This document shows positions 26,339 to 34,688 of a stretch of 64,000 bases of DNA, piece by piece (positions within the stretch are counted from its first letter, which is position 1; every line of letters begins with the position of its first letter). This DNA is from Blastocatellia bacterium. GTDB lineage: Bacteria > Acidobacteriota > Blastocatellia > Chloracidobacteriales > Chloracidobacteriaceae. The notes beneath the pieces are model-generated. The model saw only the letters and a program-made list of their open reading frames with translations, did no database searches and was not told where the DNA came from. The stretch spans positions 1 through 64,000 of the forward strand of contig JAIBAN010000033.1 of the NCBI GenBank assembly GCA_019695185.1, given 5' to 3'. Both the position numbers and the translations under genes were made by a program.

Positions 26339-26800
26339 TTAACTATGCTGAATCTTTCCTTGCAACGACGTATCAACCATCATGGGCGGATTTCCATCGC
26401 CAAAGAAAAATGAATCCATTGCCGCCAACAGGAATTTTTGCGCCTGGGGGTCAATCGGATTCAGTCCGAAGTGATTCATCAGAACGGTTTGCTGTCCCAG
26501 CCATTTTTTCCAGCAATCGGTGCAGGAGGTTTGTTGGATTTTCTGCGCGCCTTCGGTCCGGAAGGGAATCCGTTCGATTTGCTTCATTTCATCCAGGCAG
26601 GAATAGCGAAACGTGTTGCCCTCGTGCTTTTTGACGAGTCGCAGTTGGATGAGGTCATCCAGCGCGCCGGTGACCTCTTTTTCCTTAAAACCGGTAAAGG
26701 CCGCCAAATCCGCGACATTCATCGGGCCTTTTTCCTTGAGTGCCTGCACCACCCAGCGGGCTGTGCCTTTGGTTTGAACGCATAAAGTTTCGAGTGCCAT
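26339..26800 (-). CDS. Winged-helix-like protein with C-terminal metal-binding-type cysteines
   Basis: 153 residues from ATG 26800, preceded by GGATAG. Residues about 10-65 look like a winged helix-turn-helix of the MarR/ArsR kind: ARWVVQALKEKGPMNVADL, FTGFKEKEVTGALDDLIQLR, LVKKHEGNTFRYSC. A CTDCWKKW motif follows near 100, then DPQAQKFLLAAMDSFFFGDG. The upstream extension in this frame is repeat-encoded and is excluded. It may be a transcription regulator; the target is unknown. It lies upstream of mltG on the same strand. Confidence 0.6.
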   Translation of the reverse strand: MALETLCVQTKGTARWVVQALKEKGPMNVADLAAFTGFKEKEVTGALDDLIQLRLVKKHEGNTFRYSCLDEMKQIERIPFRTEGAQKIQQTSCTDCWKKWLGQQTVLMNHFGLNPIDPQAQKFLLAAMDSFFFGDGNPPMMVDTSLQGKIQHS

Positions 26801-26814
26801 AAAACTATCCTCTA

Positions 26815-26960
26815 ATTGAGAATTGAGAATTGGGAATTGAGAATTAAAAAACAATCGAAAATGGTTTGATACGGTTATTCCTGCTCTCAGGAAAACCAGG
26901 AGGCGTGGCGAGAATTGCCCTTAAACCCAATTCTCAATTCTCAATTCTTAATTCTCAATT
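26815..26960. repeat. Paired GAGAATT / AATTCTC arrays
   Basis: GAGAATT-type units at 26815-26846 and inverted AATTCTC units at 26930-26960, with an 83-base spacer. The right array reaches the stop codon of the large TPR gene. Confidence 0.88.
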
Positions 26961-29196
26961 ATCCAATATCATACATCGGTGGTGCCTGCCGCAGCCGAAT
27001 CGCAAAATCGTCGCCCGGCTCAATGGCTGCTGATTCGACGGCGGATTTCGGGCCATCCGGCGGCATGGTTGAGAGTTTTCCGGTTTTGCGGACTGCCGCG
27101 CTGTAGGCTTCGTTGGCGGCATTCAAATCGCCGGTCCGATAGAGAATCCGGCCCAGGTCCTGATGCGCTTCGGGAAAATCGCCCTGACGTTGTTCGATGG
27201 CCGTGCGATAGGCAGTGATGGCTGCCGTCGGGTTTCCCTGTTGTGAGAGCGCCCGGCCCAGCCGGTGAAACGCTTCCGGGTAAGTGCCCTGGCGTTGCTC
27301 AATGGCGGTCCGGAATGCCTGCACCGCGCTGGTTGCATCACCAAAGCGCATGAGCAGCAGGCCCAGTTCGTAATAACCGTCAGGAAATGGGTCGCCGTGT
27401 TGAGTGATGGAAGTGGTCATGGCTTTGCGGGCAGCCGCAAAATCACCAATGGCAGTAAAGGCTTTGCTCAAATGAAAATAGGCGCGCGGAAACGGTCCGC
27501 CCATTTCGGCAATGGCCTGTTCAATCGTTTGCACCGCCGTTTCATTTTCCCCGACTTTGAGCTGCACCCGGCCCAGGTCATGGCGTGCTTCCGGGTATTT
27601 CCCGCCCCGCACATGGAGGGCGGTTAAAAACGCCTTGCGGGCAGCATCATAGGATTCGGCGGCAAACCGGGCGAGCCCCAGCCCGCGCCAGCATTCGCCA
27701 TCGGTGGAACGCTGTTCGGTGGCTTTTTCAAAGGCTTTGGCGGCTTCTTCAAACATTCCCTTGCGGAGCAGGGTGACCCCGAAATTGTGATAGGTCGCCA
27801 CGTCGGTATCGCCGTTGTCAATGGCTTTCTGATAGTGGGACCGGGCCAGTTCAAGGGCTCCCCGGCGGGCCAGGGCATTGGCCAGATTGCGATGGGCCAC
27901 CGCGAAATCCGGCTTCAGGGTGACGGCCTGCCGATAGGCTTCGGATGCCCGGTCAAATTCGTTGCGGACATAATACAGATTGCCCAGATTGAAATGGGCC
28001 AGCGGATACGGCACGGTCGCGCGTTTGAGGGTTTCCTGCAAGATTTCAAAAGGTTCATTGTTGCGGCTGGCGACAAAAAACTTGCCTCGTTCAAAGAGGG
28101 CCACGCCCAGATTATGCCGCGCCCGCAAGGATTCCGGGTCCACGGCCAGGGCTTCGCGGAAATACTGGATGGATTCGTCCAGTTTGCCTACATCGCGCAG
28201 CACCAGCCCCAGGTCAATATAGGCTTGAATAAAATTCGGGTCACATTCGATGGCCAACTGGAGTTCCGATTCAGCCCGGTTCAAATCACCCATCTCATAA
28301 AAGACCTGCCCCAGGTCATGATGGAGGATGGCGTTGCTGTCATTGGCGGCAATCGCTTTCAGAAAACAGGTGGCGCTGCGTTCCAAATCCTTGTTGTGGC
28401 GGGCAATCCGGCCCAGTCCCAGCCAGGCTTCGGAGGATTCAGGTTCCTGTTTGACCACTTCGTTGTAGCAGGTTTCAGCTTCCCTGATATTTCCCGCTTC
28501 AAGTTGAATTGTTCCCAGGGCAGTGCGGGCTGAAACCAGCCCTGGGTCACACACAAGCGCCTGCGCAAAGGCGGCAATGGCGGTTTCCGGATGGCCCAGC
28601 GTGTATTGAATGCTGCCCAAATGGACGTAAGGCCAGGGTTGGCGGGGGTCGCGGCGGCTGGCTTCTTCAAAAGCAATCGTGGCTTCGTCAAGCCGGTTCA
28701 ATTGTTTGAGCAAAATACCCCGGCTGTAATGGGCAGAGGCAAAGTCGGGGCGTCCGGCCAGGGCCCGGTCAACTTCCACGAGTCCTGCTTCAACTTGGTG
28801 GGACTGAGCCAACGCCATGCCCAGATTCAAATGGGCTTCGGGAAAAGCGGTTGCACGCGTGAGAATTGCCTGGCGGTAGGCTTCAACGGCGCGATTAAGG
28901 TCTCCGTGGCTCATACAGGCAATGCCCAACTGAAACCACGCTTCGGAGGCATCCTGCGGATGGGCCGCAATCGCCCGTTCAAACGATTCAATGGCACCGT
29001 CAATTTCGCCTTTGGCGAAATGTTCCTGGCCGATGGCGAGCAGGCTTTGCTGCGAAGCCGGGTCAGCCTGTGGTTTACCCTGGTTGGCCGGTTTGCGTAA
29101 ACTGCCCGAATCAATCACGGCCTCGTTCTCCTCGTCGAACTTTAATTGGATTCCCCAGTGAATGGATTTCATTTTATTGTCGTGTCTGCCGCGCAT
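26959..29196 (-). CDS. Large tetratricopeptide-repeat protein
   Basis: 745 residues, almost all of it TPR units of about 34 residues, with the usual W-LG-Y-A-A-P pattern (for example AWFQLGIACMSHGDLNRAVE, AHFNLGNLYYVRNEFDRASE, YYELGLLLMRFGDATSAVQA); I count roughly eighteen. There is no signal peptide or membrane segment, so it is probably a cytoplasmic scaffold. The start could be ATG 29196 or ATG 29172 (MKSIHWG); neither has a ribosome site, and 29196 lies at the edge of a GTAAATG array. No enzymatic domain is visible. Confidence 0.82.
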   Translation of the reverse strand: MRGRHDNKMKSIHWGIQLKFDEENEAVIDSGSLRKPANQGKPQADPASQQSLLAIGQEHFAKGEIDGAIESFERAIAAHPQDASEAWFQLGIACMSHGDLNRAVEAYRQAILTRATAFPEAHLNLGMALAQSHQVEAGLVEVDRALAGRPDFASAHYSRGILLKQLNRLDEATIAFEEASRRDPRQPWPYVHLGSIQYTLGHPETAIAAFAQALVCDPGLVSARTALGTIQLEAGNIREAETCYNEVVKQEPESSEAWLGLGRIARHNKDLERSATCFLKAIAANDSNAILHHDLGQVFYEMGDLNRAESELQLAIECDPNFIQAYIDLGLVLRDVGKLDESIQYFREALAVDPESLRARHNLGVALFERGKFFVASRNNEPFEILQETLKRATVPYPLAHFNLGNLYYVRNEFDRASEAYRQAVTLKPDFAVAHRNLANALARRGALELARSHYQKAIDNGDTDVATYHNFGVTLLRKGMFEEAAKAFEKATEQRSTDGECWRGLGLARFAAESYDAARKAFLTALHVRGGKYPEARHDLGRVQLKVGENETAVQTIEQAIAEMGGPFPRAYFHLSKAFTAIGDFAAARKAMTTSITQHGDPFPDGYYELGLLLMRFGDATSAVQAFRTAIEQRQGTYPEAFHRLGRALSQQGNPTAAITAYRTAIEQRQGDFPEAHQDLGRILYRTGDLNAANEAYSAAVRKTGKLSTMPPDGPKSAVESAAIEPGDDFAIRLRQAPPMYDIG

Positions 29197-29263
29197 GGTA
29201 AATGGTAAATGGTAAATGGTAAATGGTGTTTACCCTGTTTTTTCACCATTTACCATGCACCAT
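29195..29263. repeat. GTAAATG array with partial inverted partner
   Basis: Four GTAAATG heptamers at 29195-29226 and a shorter inverted CATTTAC/ACCAT run at 29245-29275. It separates the TPR gene start from the oxidoreductase stop. Confidence 0.82.
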
Positions 29264-29283
29264 TGCCCATGGCTGCCGCACAT

Positions 29284-30294
29284 TTATTCTGAAACTTTGA
29301 CAATCAGCTTGCCTTGGTTGGACCCATCGAACAGCCGATTGACGGCTAGCGGAGCCTGTTCCAGTCCTTCCACCACGTCCACCCGGTATTTGATTTTGCC
29401 TTCAAGGAACCAGGCTCCCAGCTTGGCCATGGCTTCGTCAGTCCGGTTCAGGTAATCGAGGACAATGAACCCCTCAATCCGGGCGCGTTTCATCAAAAGC
29501 TGGACAAAATTGTAAGGTCCGGGAACCGGTTCGGTGGCATTGTATTGGGAAATCAGACCGCACAGCACAATTCGGGCCTTGAGATTGATTTGACCCAGCA
29601 CCGTATCCAGAATCTCTCCGCCCACGTTGTCAAAATAAATATCAATCCCGTTGGGACAATGGGTCTTCAGGGCTTTGGCGACTTTTTCGGTTTTGTAATT
29701 GATGGCCGCGTCAAAGCCGAGTGTCTTGGTAATCCATTCGCATTTCTCGTCGCTGCCGGTGAGCCCGACCACGCGGCATCCGACAATTTTACCGATTTGC
29801 CCGACCAGTGACCCGACTGCTCCGGCAGCAGTCGAGACGACCAGCGTTTCACCTGCTTTGGGAAGTCCGATGTCAAGCAAACCATAGTAGGCCGTCAGGC
29901 CGATATGGCCGAACAAACCAAAATAAGCCGTGATGGGAATTGCCGGATTGACCGGTAAAACCTGCACCTCTTTGCTCTTGAGCACGACGTATTCCTGCCA
30001 GCCAAACATGCCCTGAACGTGGGTTCCCACCGGAAATTTGTCGTTGCGGGACTCTTCCACTACGCCAATGCCGCCGCCGCGCATGACTTCATTGATTTCC
30101 ACTGCCGGCAGATAGGTGTCAAAGCTGGCCCAGGCGCGATTGGTCGGGTCAAGTGAAAGATACTGGTTGCGCACCAGCACTTCGCCGTCCTGAAGCTCCG
30201 GAACCGGTTGTTCAACCCAGGTAAAATCGGAAGGTTTGAAAGTTCCGACCGGGCGTGCGGCCAGTCGCCATTGATGATTGATTCGTTCGGTCAT
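29284..30294 (-). CDS. NADPH-dependent medium-chain oxidoreductase (CurA / prostaglandin-reductase-like)
   Basis: 336 residues of the zinc-independent MDR group that reduces alpha,beta-unsaturated ketones and aldehydes. Landmarks are YLSLDPTNRAW near the N-terminus, GMFGWQEYVV, GHIGLTAYYGLLDIG, the nucleotide-binding AAGAVGSLVGQIGK (about 153-166), and YFDNVGGEILDTVL. No zinc-ligand cysteines are present. AAGGTGA lies before the ATG. The physiological substrate cannot be read from the sequence; detoxification of reactive enones is the usual role of relatives. Confidence 0.88.
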   Translation of the reverse strand: MTERINHQWRLAARPVGTFKPSDFTWVEQPVPELQDGEVLVRNQYLSLDPTNRAWASFDTYLPAVEINEVMRGGGIGVVEESRNDKFPVGTHVQGMFGWQEYVVLKSKEVQVLPVNPAIPITAYFGLFGHIGLTAYYGLLDIGLPKAGETLVVSTAAGAVGSLVGQIGKIVGCRVVGLTGSDEKCEWITKTLGFDAAINYKTEKVAKALKTHCPNGIDIYFDNVGGEILDTVLGQINLKARIVLCGLISQYNATEPVPGPYNFVQLLMKRARIEGFIVLDYLNRTDEAMAKLGAWFLEGKIKYRVDVVEGLEQAPLAVNRLFDGSNQGKLIVKVSE

Positions 30295-30333
30295 GCGGTT
30301 TCACCTTTTGTTTACAATGTTTGAATTGGGTCA

Positions 30334-30387
30334 GATTCCACCTGAAGGTGGAACTCAAAACTGCCGCCTGAAGGCGGAACTCAAAAC
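30334..30387. repeat. Two tandem palindromic CCGCCTGAAGGCGG elements
   Basis: CCACCTGAAGGTGG then CCGCCTGAAGGCGG, each followed by AACTCAAAAC, which links the palindrome to the AAAACTC heptamer family. The last copy ends at the stop codon of the peptide-binding protein gene. Related copies are at 20541-20685 and 44038-44090. Confidence 0.82.
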
Positions 30388-31959
30388 CTATGGTTTGAGT
30401 GTGACTTCGCGCAAAAAGAAATAGCTTCCGGAAAGCTCCAGGTTGACGTTTTCAATCCGGCTGCTCATGACAGCCACATTGTTGGGATACCAGAGGAACA
30501 CCTGGGGCACTTCCTCGGCGATTTTCCTTTGGGCCAGGCCATAGAGCCGTTTTTGTTCGGCTTTATCAAGCGTTTCCGAAGCCTGACGCAGCCAGCCGTC
30601 AACTTCCTGATTGTGGTAGTGGCTGCGGTTGGCCCCTTCGCTATAGCCCTTTTCCTTGGTGGGAATCCGGGCCGAATCAAACGTGTAGCTTAAAAAGTCA
30701 GGATGTTGGTTGGCTCCGACTGCAATCAGATAGTAGAGCTGAAAGTTGCCGGACCGGACATCCGCCATCAGCGTCTGGAATTCGAAGGATTTGACCTCCA
30801 AATCAATCCCCACCAGTTTGTACTGTTCCTGCAATACGGTGGCAATCTGACGGGAAAGCGCATTGGGCGAGGTTTTAATCTCCAGTTTGATGGCGCGCAT
30901 CTGTGGTCCGTCCCCGTCAGGGTCGGGAAACCCGGCTTCATCGAGCAATTGTTTGGCTTTGGCCGGATTATAATCGAGCTTGGGCAAGTCCTCCGGATAG
31001 GCCCACTGTTCCGGAGGCAATGGCCCGTAAGCAGGCCGTGCCCCGCCGCGATACACGTTTTTGATAATGTCGTCGCGGTTGACCGCATGGGAAAGCGCCT
31101 GCCGGACCTTCACATTTTTCAGAATTGGGTCGTCACAATTGACCCCCAGATACGCCAGATTGGACCCTTTGGCCTGTTGCACTTTGAGTTTTGGATCCTG
31201 GGCCAGTTTTTCTGCCGCATCTGCCGAAAGGTCGGCGTTGAGCATAAACTGGACACCGCCCTGCTTGATTTCAAGTTCCCGCACGGCATTGTCGGGAATG
31301 AACCGGACTTTGAGCTTTTCCAGCTTGGGTGCGCCACCAAAAAAGGTTTTATTCGCCTCCAGGGTCAGGTCGCGGTCTTCGTTGTATTCGGTGACTTTGA
31401 ACGGGCCGCTGCCAATCGGACTTTTGGCGGCGGTGGCTCCGCTGTCTTTCGGAATGATGCCGATGGCGACCAGACTGACCAGCATGGGGGCATTTGGAGC
31501 CGCGCACTTGAAGATAACGGTGTCCGCGCTGGGAGCTTCGATGGATTCAACCTTGATGAAATCACCTTTTTTCGGCGAGGTGAAATTCGGGTCACGCAGG
31601 GAGTCAAAGGTATATTTCACATCCGCTGCCGTCAGCGGTTGTCCGTTATGGAACGTCACACCCGGCTTGAGGTGAAAGGTAAACACCTTGGCGTCAGGGC
31701 TGACCTCAAAGGTCGCCAGTTCCGGAACGATTTCCAGCCGGTCGTTTTTATTGACCAGGGTGTTGAAAATCAACTGATGGAGCCGGGCTGAAACCCCATC
31801 GTTTCCAACGCGGGGGTCAAGTCCGTTGGCTATCGGTGCTTTTTCGGTCGCCATGACCAGCAGATTGGCCGGAGGAGCGCCCCGGCGGCAACTGCTACAG
31901 CCAAACCAGAAGCAGGTCGTCAGCAAAAGGGCGAAGCAAAGGTGGAGGCGATTTTTCAT
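30388..31959 (-). CDS. ABC transporter substrate-binding lipoprotein, family 5 (oligopeptide/dipeptide type)
   Basis: 523 residues from ATG 31959 (TTG 31968 is possible). The signal ends CFWFGCSS, a lipobox. The mature protein follows the SBP_bac_5 plan: LDPRVGNDGVSARLHQLIFN, the ATFEVSPDAKVFTFHLKPGV block, TAADVKYTFDSLRDP, SPIGSGPFKVTEYN, RQALSHAVNRDDIIKNVY and AKQLLDEAGFPDPDGDG. It would capture peptides or similar solutes in the periplasm. The cognate permease and ATPase genes are not next to it, so it is an orphan in this window. Confidence 0.9.
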   Translation of the reverse strand: MKNRLHLCFALLLTTCFWFGCSSCRRGAPPANLLVMATEKAPIANGLDPRVGNDGVSARLHQLIFNTLVNKNDRLEIVPELATFEVSPDAKVFTFHLKPGVTFHNGQPLTAADVKYTFDSLRDPNFTSPKKGDFIKVESIEAPSADTVIFKCAAPNAPMLVSLVAIGIIPKDSGATAAKSPIGSGPFKVTEYNEDRDLTLEANKTFFGGAPKLEKLKVRFIPDNAVRELEIKQGGVQFMLNADLSADAAEKLAQDPKLKVQQAKGSNLAYLGVNCDDPILKNVKVRQALSHAVNRDDIIKNVYRGGARPAYGPLPPEQWAYPEDLPKLDYNPAKAKQLLDEAGFPDPDGDGPQMRAIKLEIKTSPNALSRQIATVLQEQYKLVGIDLEVKSFEFQTLMADVRSGNFQLYYLIAVGANQHPDFLSYTFDSARIPTKEKGYSEGANRSHYHNQEVDGWLRQASETLDKAEQKRLYGLAQRKIAEEVPQVFLWYPNNVAVMSSRIENVNLELSGSYFFLREVTLKP

Positions 31960-31972
31960 AGGGTCCAATGTA

Positions 31973-32109
31973 GGACTGAGGACTGAGGACTGAGGACTGA
32001 GGTAAAATCCAAAACAGGGAATTGGCTAGGCTCCAAAGATGTTCAGCCCAGCAAGCTGAACGACAGGATTGTTTCAAAACTCAGTCCTCAGTCCTCAGTC
32101 CTCAGTCCT
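31973..32109. repeat. Paired GACTGAG / CTCAGTC arrays
   Basis: GACTGAG units at 31973-32002 and inverted CTCAGTC units at 32080-32109, with a 77-base unrelated spacer. The arrays sit directly against the start region of the peptide-binding gene and the nagZ stop codon. Confidence 0.9.
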
Positions 32110-33216
32110 TTAGCTGTGGTTTTCCCGCGCCAACTGGACGGAAATGGTATGTTTGAGGGCAATCAGGCGGTCCACCGCCCGTTGAAAGGCAATGGAATCG
32201 AAAATCGGGGCAGCCGTGGCACGGGCTTTGATTTTCGCAATCCGGTTGATGGAGGTTTCCATCCGGTTTTTGGACAGCTTGCCTTCACTGACAGCCTTGA
32301 CCAGTGCTTCGTGGGCCTCGATGATGCGGGCCGGAGTGTTGCACACCAGCAGCATATCTTCGCCTGCGACCATGGCCTGAACCACCGCATCCCGAAAAGT
32401 GCGGGTGGTGGTGATGGCACCCATTTCCAGGTCGTCGGAAATGGCAAGGCCCTGGAACTCCAGTTTTTTGCGCAGCAGGTCCGTCACGATGTTGGGGGAA
32501 AGCGAGGCCGGAATGCCGGCGTTTCCGTCAAACGTGGGATAGGCCGCATGGGCTACCATCACGCTTTGCAGTTTGGTGTTGAGGCTGCCGAACAGGTCAA
32601 TATAGACCCGCAAATCCTCCGCCATCAATTGGGCCTCGGAGCGTTGCACGACCGGCAGTTTATGATGTGAGTCAACGTTGGAGTCGCCCAGGCCGGGAAA
32701 ATGCTTGCCACAGCCCAGAATCCCGTGGTTTTGCAACCCCTCCATATAGGCACCGGCCAGCCGACCGACCTTGAGCGGATGACTGCCAAACCAACGGTCC
32801 TGCAAGGCGTTGTCCTGGTCTTCCACTACAGCCAAATCAAGCACCGGCGCAAAATTAATGTTAACGCCCAACAGGCGCAGCATGTCGGCGGTGATATGGC
32901 CCAGGTCATAGGCAAACTTGGCATCACCGGTCGCCCGGATTTCCTGGGCTGAAGGCATCGGCTCGGTGATGGTCCGCAACCGGTCCACCCGTCCGCCTTC
33001 CTGGTCAATGCCGATGAGTGGGGTGATTTTGACAAACCGCCGAATATCGGTAGTCAATTCGGCCATCTGTTGCGGGCTTTCCAGGTTACGGGCAAACAAA
33101 ATGACACCGCCCGGCTGAACGGTTTTCAGCAACTGTTGTGTTTCCGGGTCAATGGTTTTGCCGGGAATGCCGACGAAGAGAAACTGTCCGACTTTTTGAT
33201 CGAGGGTGAATGACAT
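32110..33216 (-). CDS. nagZ: Beta-N-acetylhexosaminidase NagZ (GH3)
   Basis: 368 residues of glycoside hydrolase family 3. The NagZ fingerprint GKHFPGLGDSNVDSHHKLP supplies the His/Asp pair, IGIDQEGGRVDRL is the substrate loop, and the nucleophile Asp lies in AISDDLEMGAI. There is no signal peptide, so it acts in the cytoplasm on anhydro-muropeptides from cell-wall turnover, removing N-acetylglucosamine. It fits with the MltD-like, MltG and PBP4 genes elsewhere in the window. The ATG is immediately preceded by a CTGAACC-type array without a Shine-Dalgarno. Confidence 0.92.
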   Translation of the reverse strand: MSFTLDQKVGQFLFVGIPGKTIDPETQQLLKTVQPGGVILFARNLESPQQMAELTTDIRRFVKITPLIGIDQEGGRVDRLRTITEPMPSAQEIRATGDAKFAYDLGHITADMLRLLGVNINFAPVLDLAVVEDQDNALQDRWFGSHPLKVGRLAGAYMEGLQNHGILGCGKHFPGLGDSNVDSHHKLPVVQRSEAQLMAEDLRVYIDLFGSLNTKLQSVMVAHAAYPTFDGNAGIPASLSPNIVTDLLRKKLEFQGLAISDDLEMGAITTTRTFRDAVVQAMVAGEDMLLVCNTPARIIEAHEALVKAVSEGKLSKNRMETSINRIAKIKARATAAPIFDSIAFQRAVDRLIALKHTISVQLARENHS

Positions 33217-33218
33217 AA

Positions 33219-33380
33219 TTCAGGGTTCAGGATTCAGGGTTCAGGGTTCAGGGTTCAGGGTTCTCAAGGGGTTTCAGTTGTGAATTGAGTTCTGAGTTTT
33301 GAAAGCTGACTCAAAACCTCAAACTTCTGATATTCAATAACCCTGAACCCTGAACCCTGAACCCTGAACCCTGAACCCTA
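33219..33380. repeat. Paired GGTTCAG / CTGAACC arrays
   Basis: About six GGTTCAG-type units at 33219-33263 and about five inverted CTGAACC units at 33339-33380. The spacer is 75 bases and contains partial AAAACTC/GAAAGCT words. The TAG stop codon of mtnA (33378-33380) is formed by the last repeat unit. Confidence 0.9.
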
Positions 33381-34430
33381 AGAGGTTTGGGCTTTCGTGA
33401 CCAGTGCCCGCAGGCTCTGGGTGTAATTCGGGCGGGCGACACCACGCTCGGTGATAATGGCGGTGACCAGTTCGTTGGGGGTCACGTCAAAGGCCGGATT
33501 GGCAACCCGGACGCCTTCCGGGGCAATCCGTTTGCCGCCAATATGGGTTACTTCATCCGGTGTGCGGTCTTCAATCGGAATCTGCTCGCCGCTGGCCAGC
33601 GACAGGTCCAGGGTGGAAATCGGAGCTGCGACGTAAAAGGGCAGGTTGTGGCGGGCGGCCAGGGACGCCACCATATAGGTGCCAATCTTGTTGGCCGTAT
33701 CGCCGTTTCCGGCAATCCGGTCGGCTCCGACGATAGCACAGGTGATGCGGCCCTTTTTCATGAAATGCCCGGCCATGTTGTCGGTAATCAGGGTCACAGG
33801 GATATTGTCTTTCATCAGTTCCCAGGCGGTCAGTCGTGCGCCTTGCAGAAAGGGGCGGGTTTCATCGGCAAAAACCTCGATTTTCTTCCCCTGTTCAACG
33901 GCAGCCCGAATCACCCCCAAGGCGGTTCCATAACCGGCAGTGGCCAATGCACCGGCATTGCAGTGGGTCAGGACCGTTGCCCCGTCGGGAATCAAATCCG
34001 CCCCGTTCCGGCCCATCTGGCGGTTGATTTCAATGTCTTCGGTGTGCATGGCCTGGGCTTCGGCCACCAGGGCTTCCCGGATTTCACCCGCTGAGACTCC
34101 GGCGCGGCGCAGTTCGGCAAACCGGTTTTTCATTCGTTCAATGGCCCAGAACAGATTGACCGCCGTGGGCCGGGTGGCTCCGATAACCTGGCAGATGGTA
34201 TCGAAATCCTGTTCAAGTGCGCCAAGGTCGGTGGCCCGACTGTCACGAACGCCAAGGGCAATGCCCATGGCCGCCGCCACGCCGATGGCCGGAGCCCCGC
34301 GTACCACCATCACGCGGATGGCCTCGGCAACATCTTCATAGGTGGCAAAAACCGGGTACAGTTCTTCAACCGGCAGCAGGCGCTGGTCAACCATGCGCAC
34401 GCCTTCGTTGGTCCATTCAAGTGTGATCAT
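33378..34430 (-). CDS. mtnA: S-methyl-5-thioribose-1-phosphate isomerase
   Basis: 350 residues of the aIF2B-like MtnA family: [15 protein letters not shown], the catalytic cysteine in [37 protein letters not shown], and the catalytic aspartate in [19 protein letters not shown]. The enzyme converts methylthioribose-1-phosphate to methylthioribulose-1-phosphate in methionine salvage. No other salvage gene is nearby. The MtnA-specific cysteine favours this over ribose-1,5-bisphosphate isomerase. There is no obvious ribosome site before ATG 34430. Confidence 0.93.
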   Translation of the reverse strand: MITLEWTNEGVRMVDQRLLPVEELYPVFATYEDVAEAIRVMVVRGAPAIGVAAAMGIALGVRDSRATDLGALEQDFDTICQVIGATRPTAVNLFWAIERMKNRFAELRRAGVSAGEIREALVAEAQAMHTEDIEINRQMGRNGADLIPDGATVLTHCNAGALATAGYGTALGVIRAAVEQGKKIEVFADETRPFLQGARLTAWELMKDNIPVTLITDNMAGHFMKKGRITCAIVGADRIAGNGDTANKIGTYMVASLAARHNLPFYVAAPISTLDLSLASGEQIPIEDRTPDEVTHIGGKRIAPEGVRVANPAFDVTPNELVTAIITERGVARPNYTQSLRALVTKAQTS

Positions 34431-34624
34431 AACCGTGTGGAAACTTCCTTTGGAAACTGTCGGGCCGGCGATGATGGATGTAATGTGGAGGGGTTGTCAC
34501 TCTCAACCGGAATGACAGTGAACCACCAGGAACCGCCAACCGACAAAAATGGCCTGGATCGGCAAAAGTCCGCATATTATCCAGGCCACTCTATGTTTGC
34601 AATTTGTTTTAGTCTGAACAAAAG

Positions 34625-34672
34625 GTCGCGTCAGCGGCCAGTGATTGGAGCCGTGGGTTTGAATGCACGGAA
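34625..34672. repeat. Diverged inverted copy of the 2379-2488 repeat
   Basis: GGTCGCGTCAGCGGCCAGTG followed by ATTGGAGCCGTGGGTTTGAATGCACGG aligns, in reverse orientation, with the right flank and arm of the hairpin at 2434-2488. The rest of the 258-base gap between the VWFA gene and mtnA shows nothing further. Confidence 0.6.
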
Positions 34673-34688
34673 ATCAGGTTCCACACTC

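Noticed and set aside
26194-26376. N-terminal extension of MltG (SQDSQDSQD...)
   Set aside because: This is a translation of the CTTGGGAGT array, and the standard membrane anchor begins after ATG 26193.
30703-31791. 362-residue open frame on the plus strand
   Set aside because: Antisense to the peptide-binding lipoprotein gene; a by-product of GC-rich third positions.
33219-33380. Telomere-like GGGTTCAG repeats suggesting eukaryotic or linear-end DNA
   Set aside because: They are internal, paired and between bacterial genes, and other unit sequences behave the same way.
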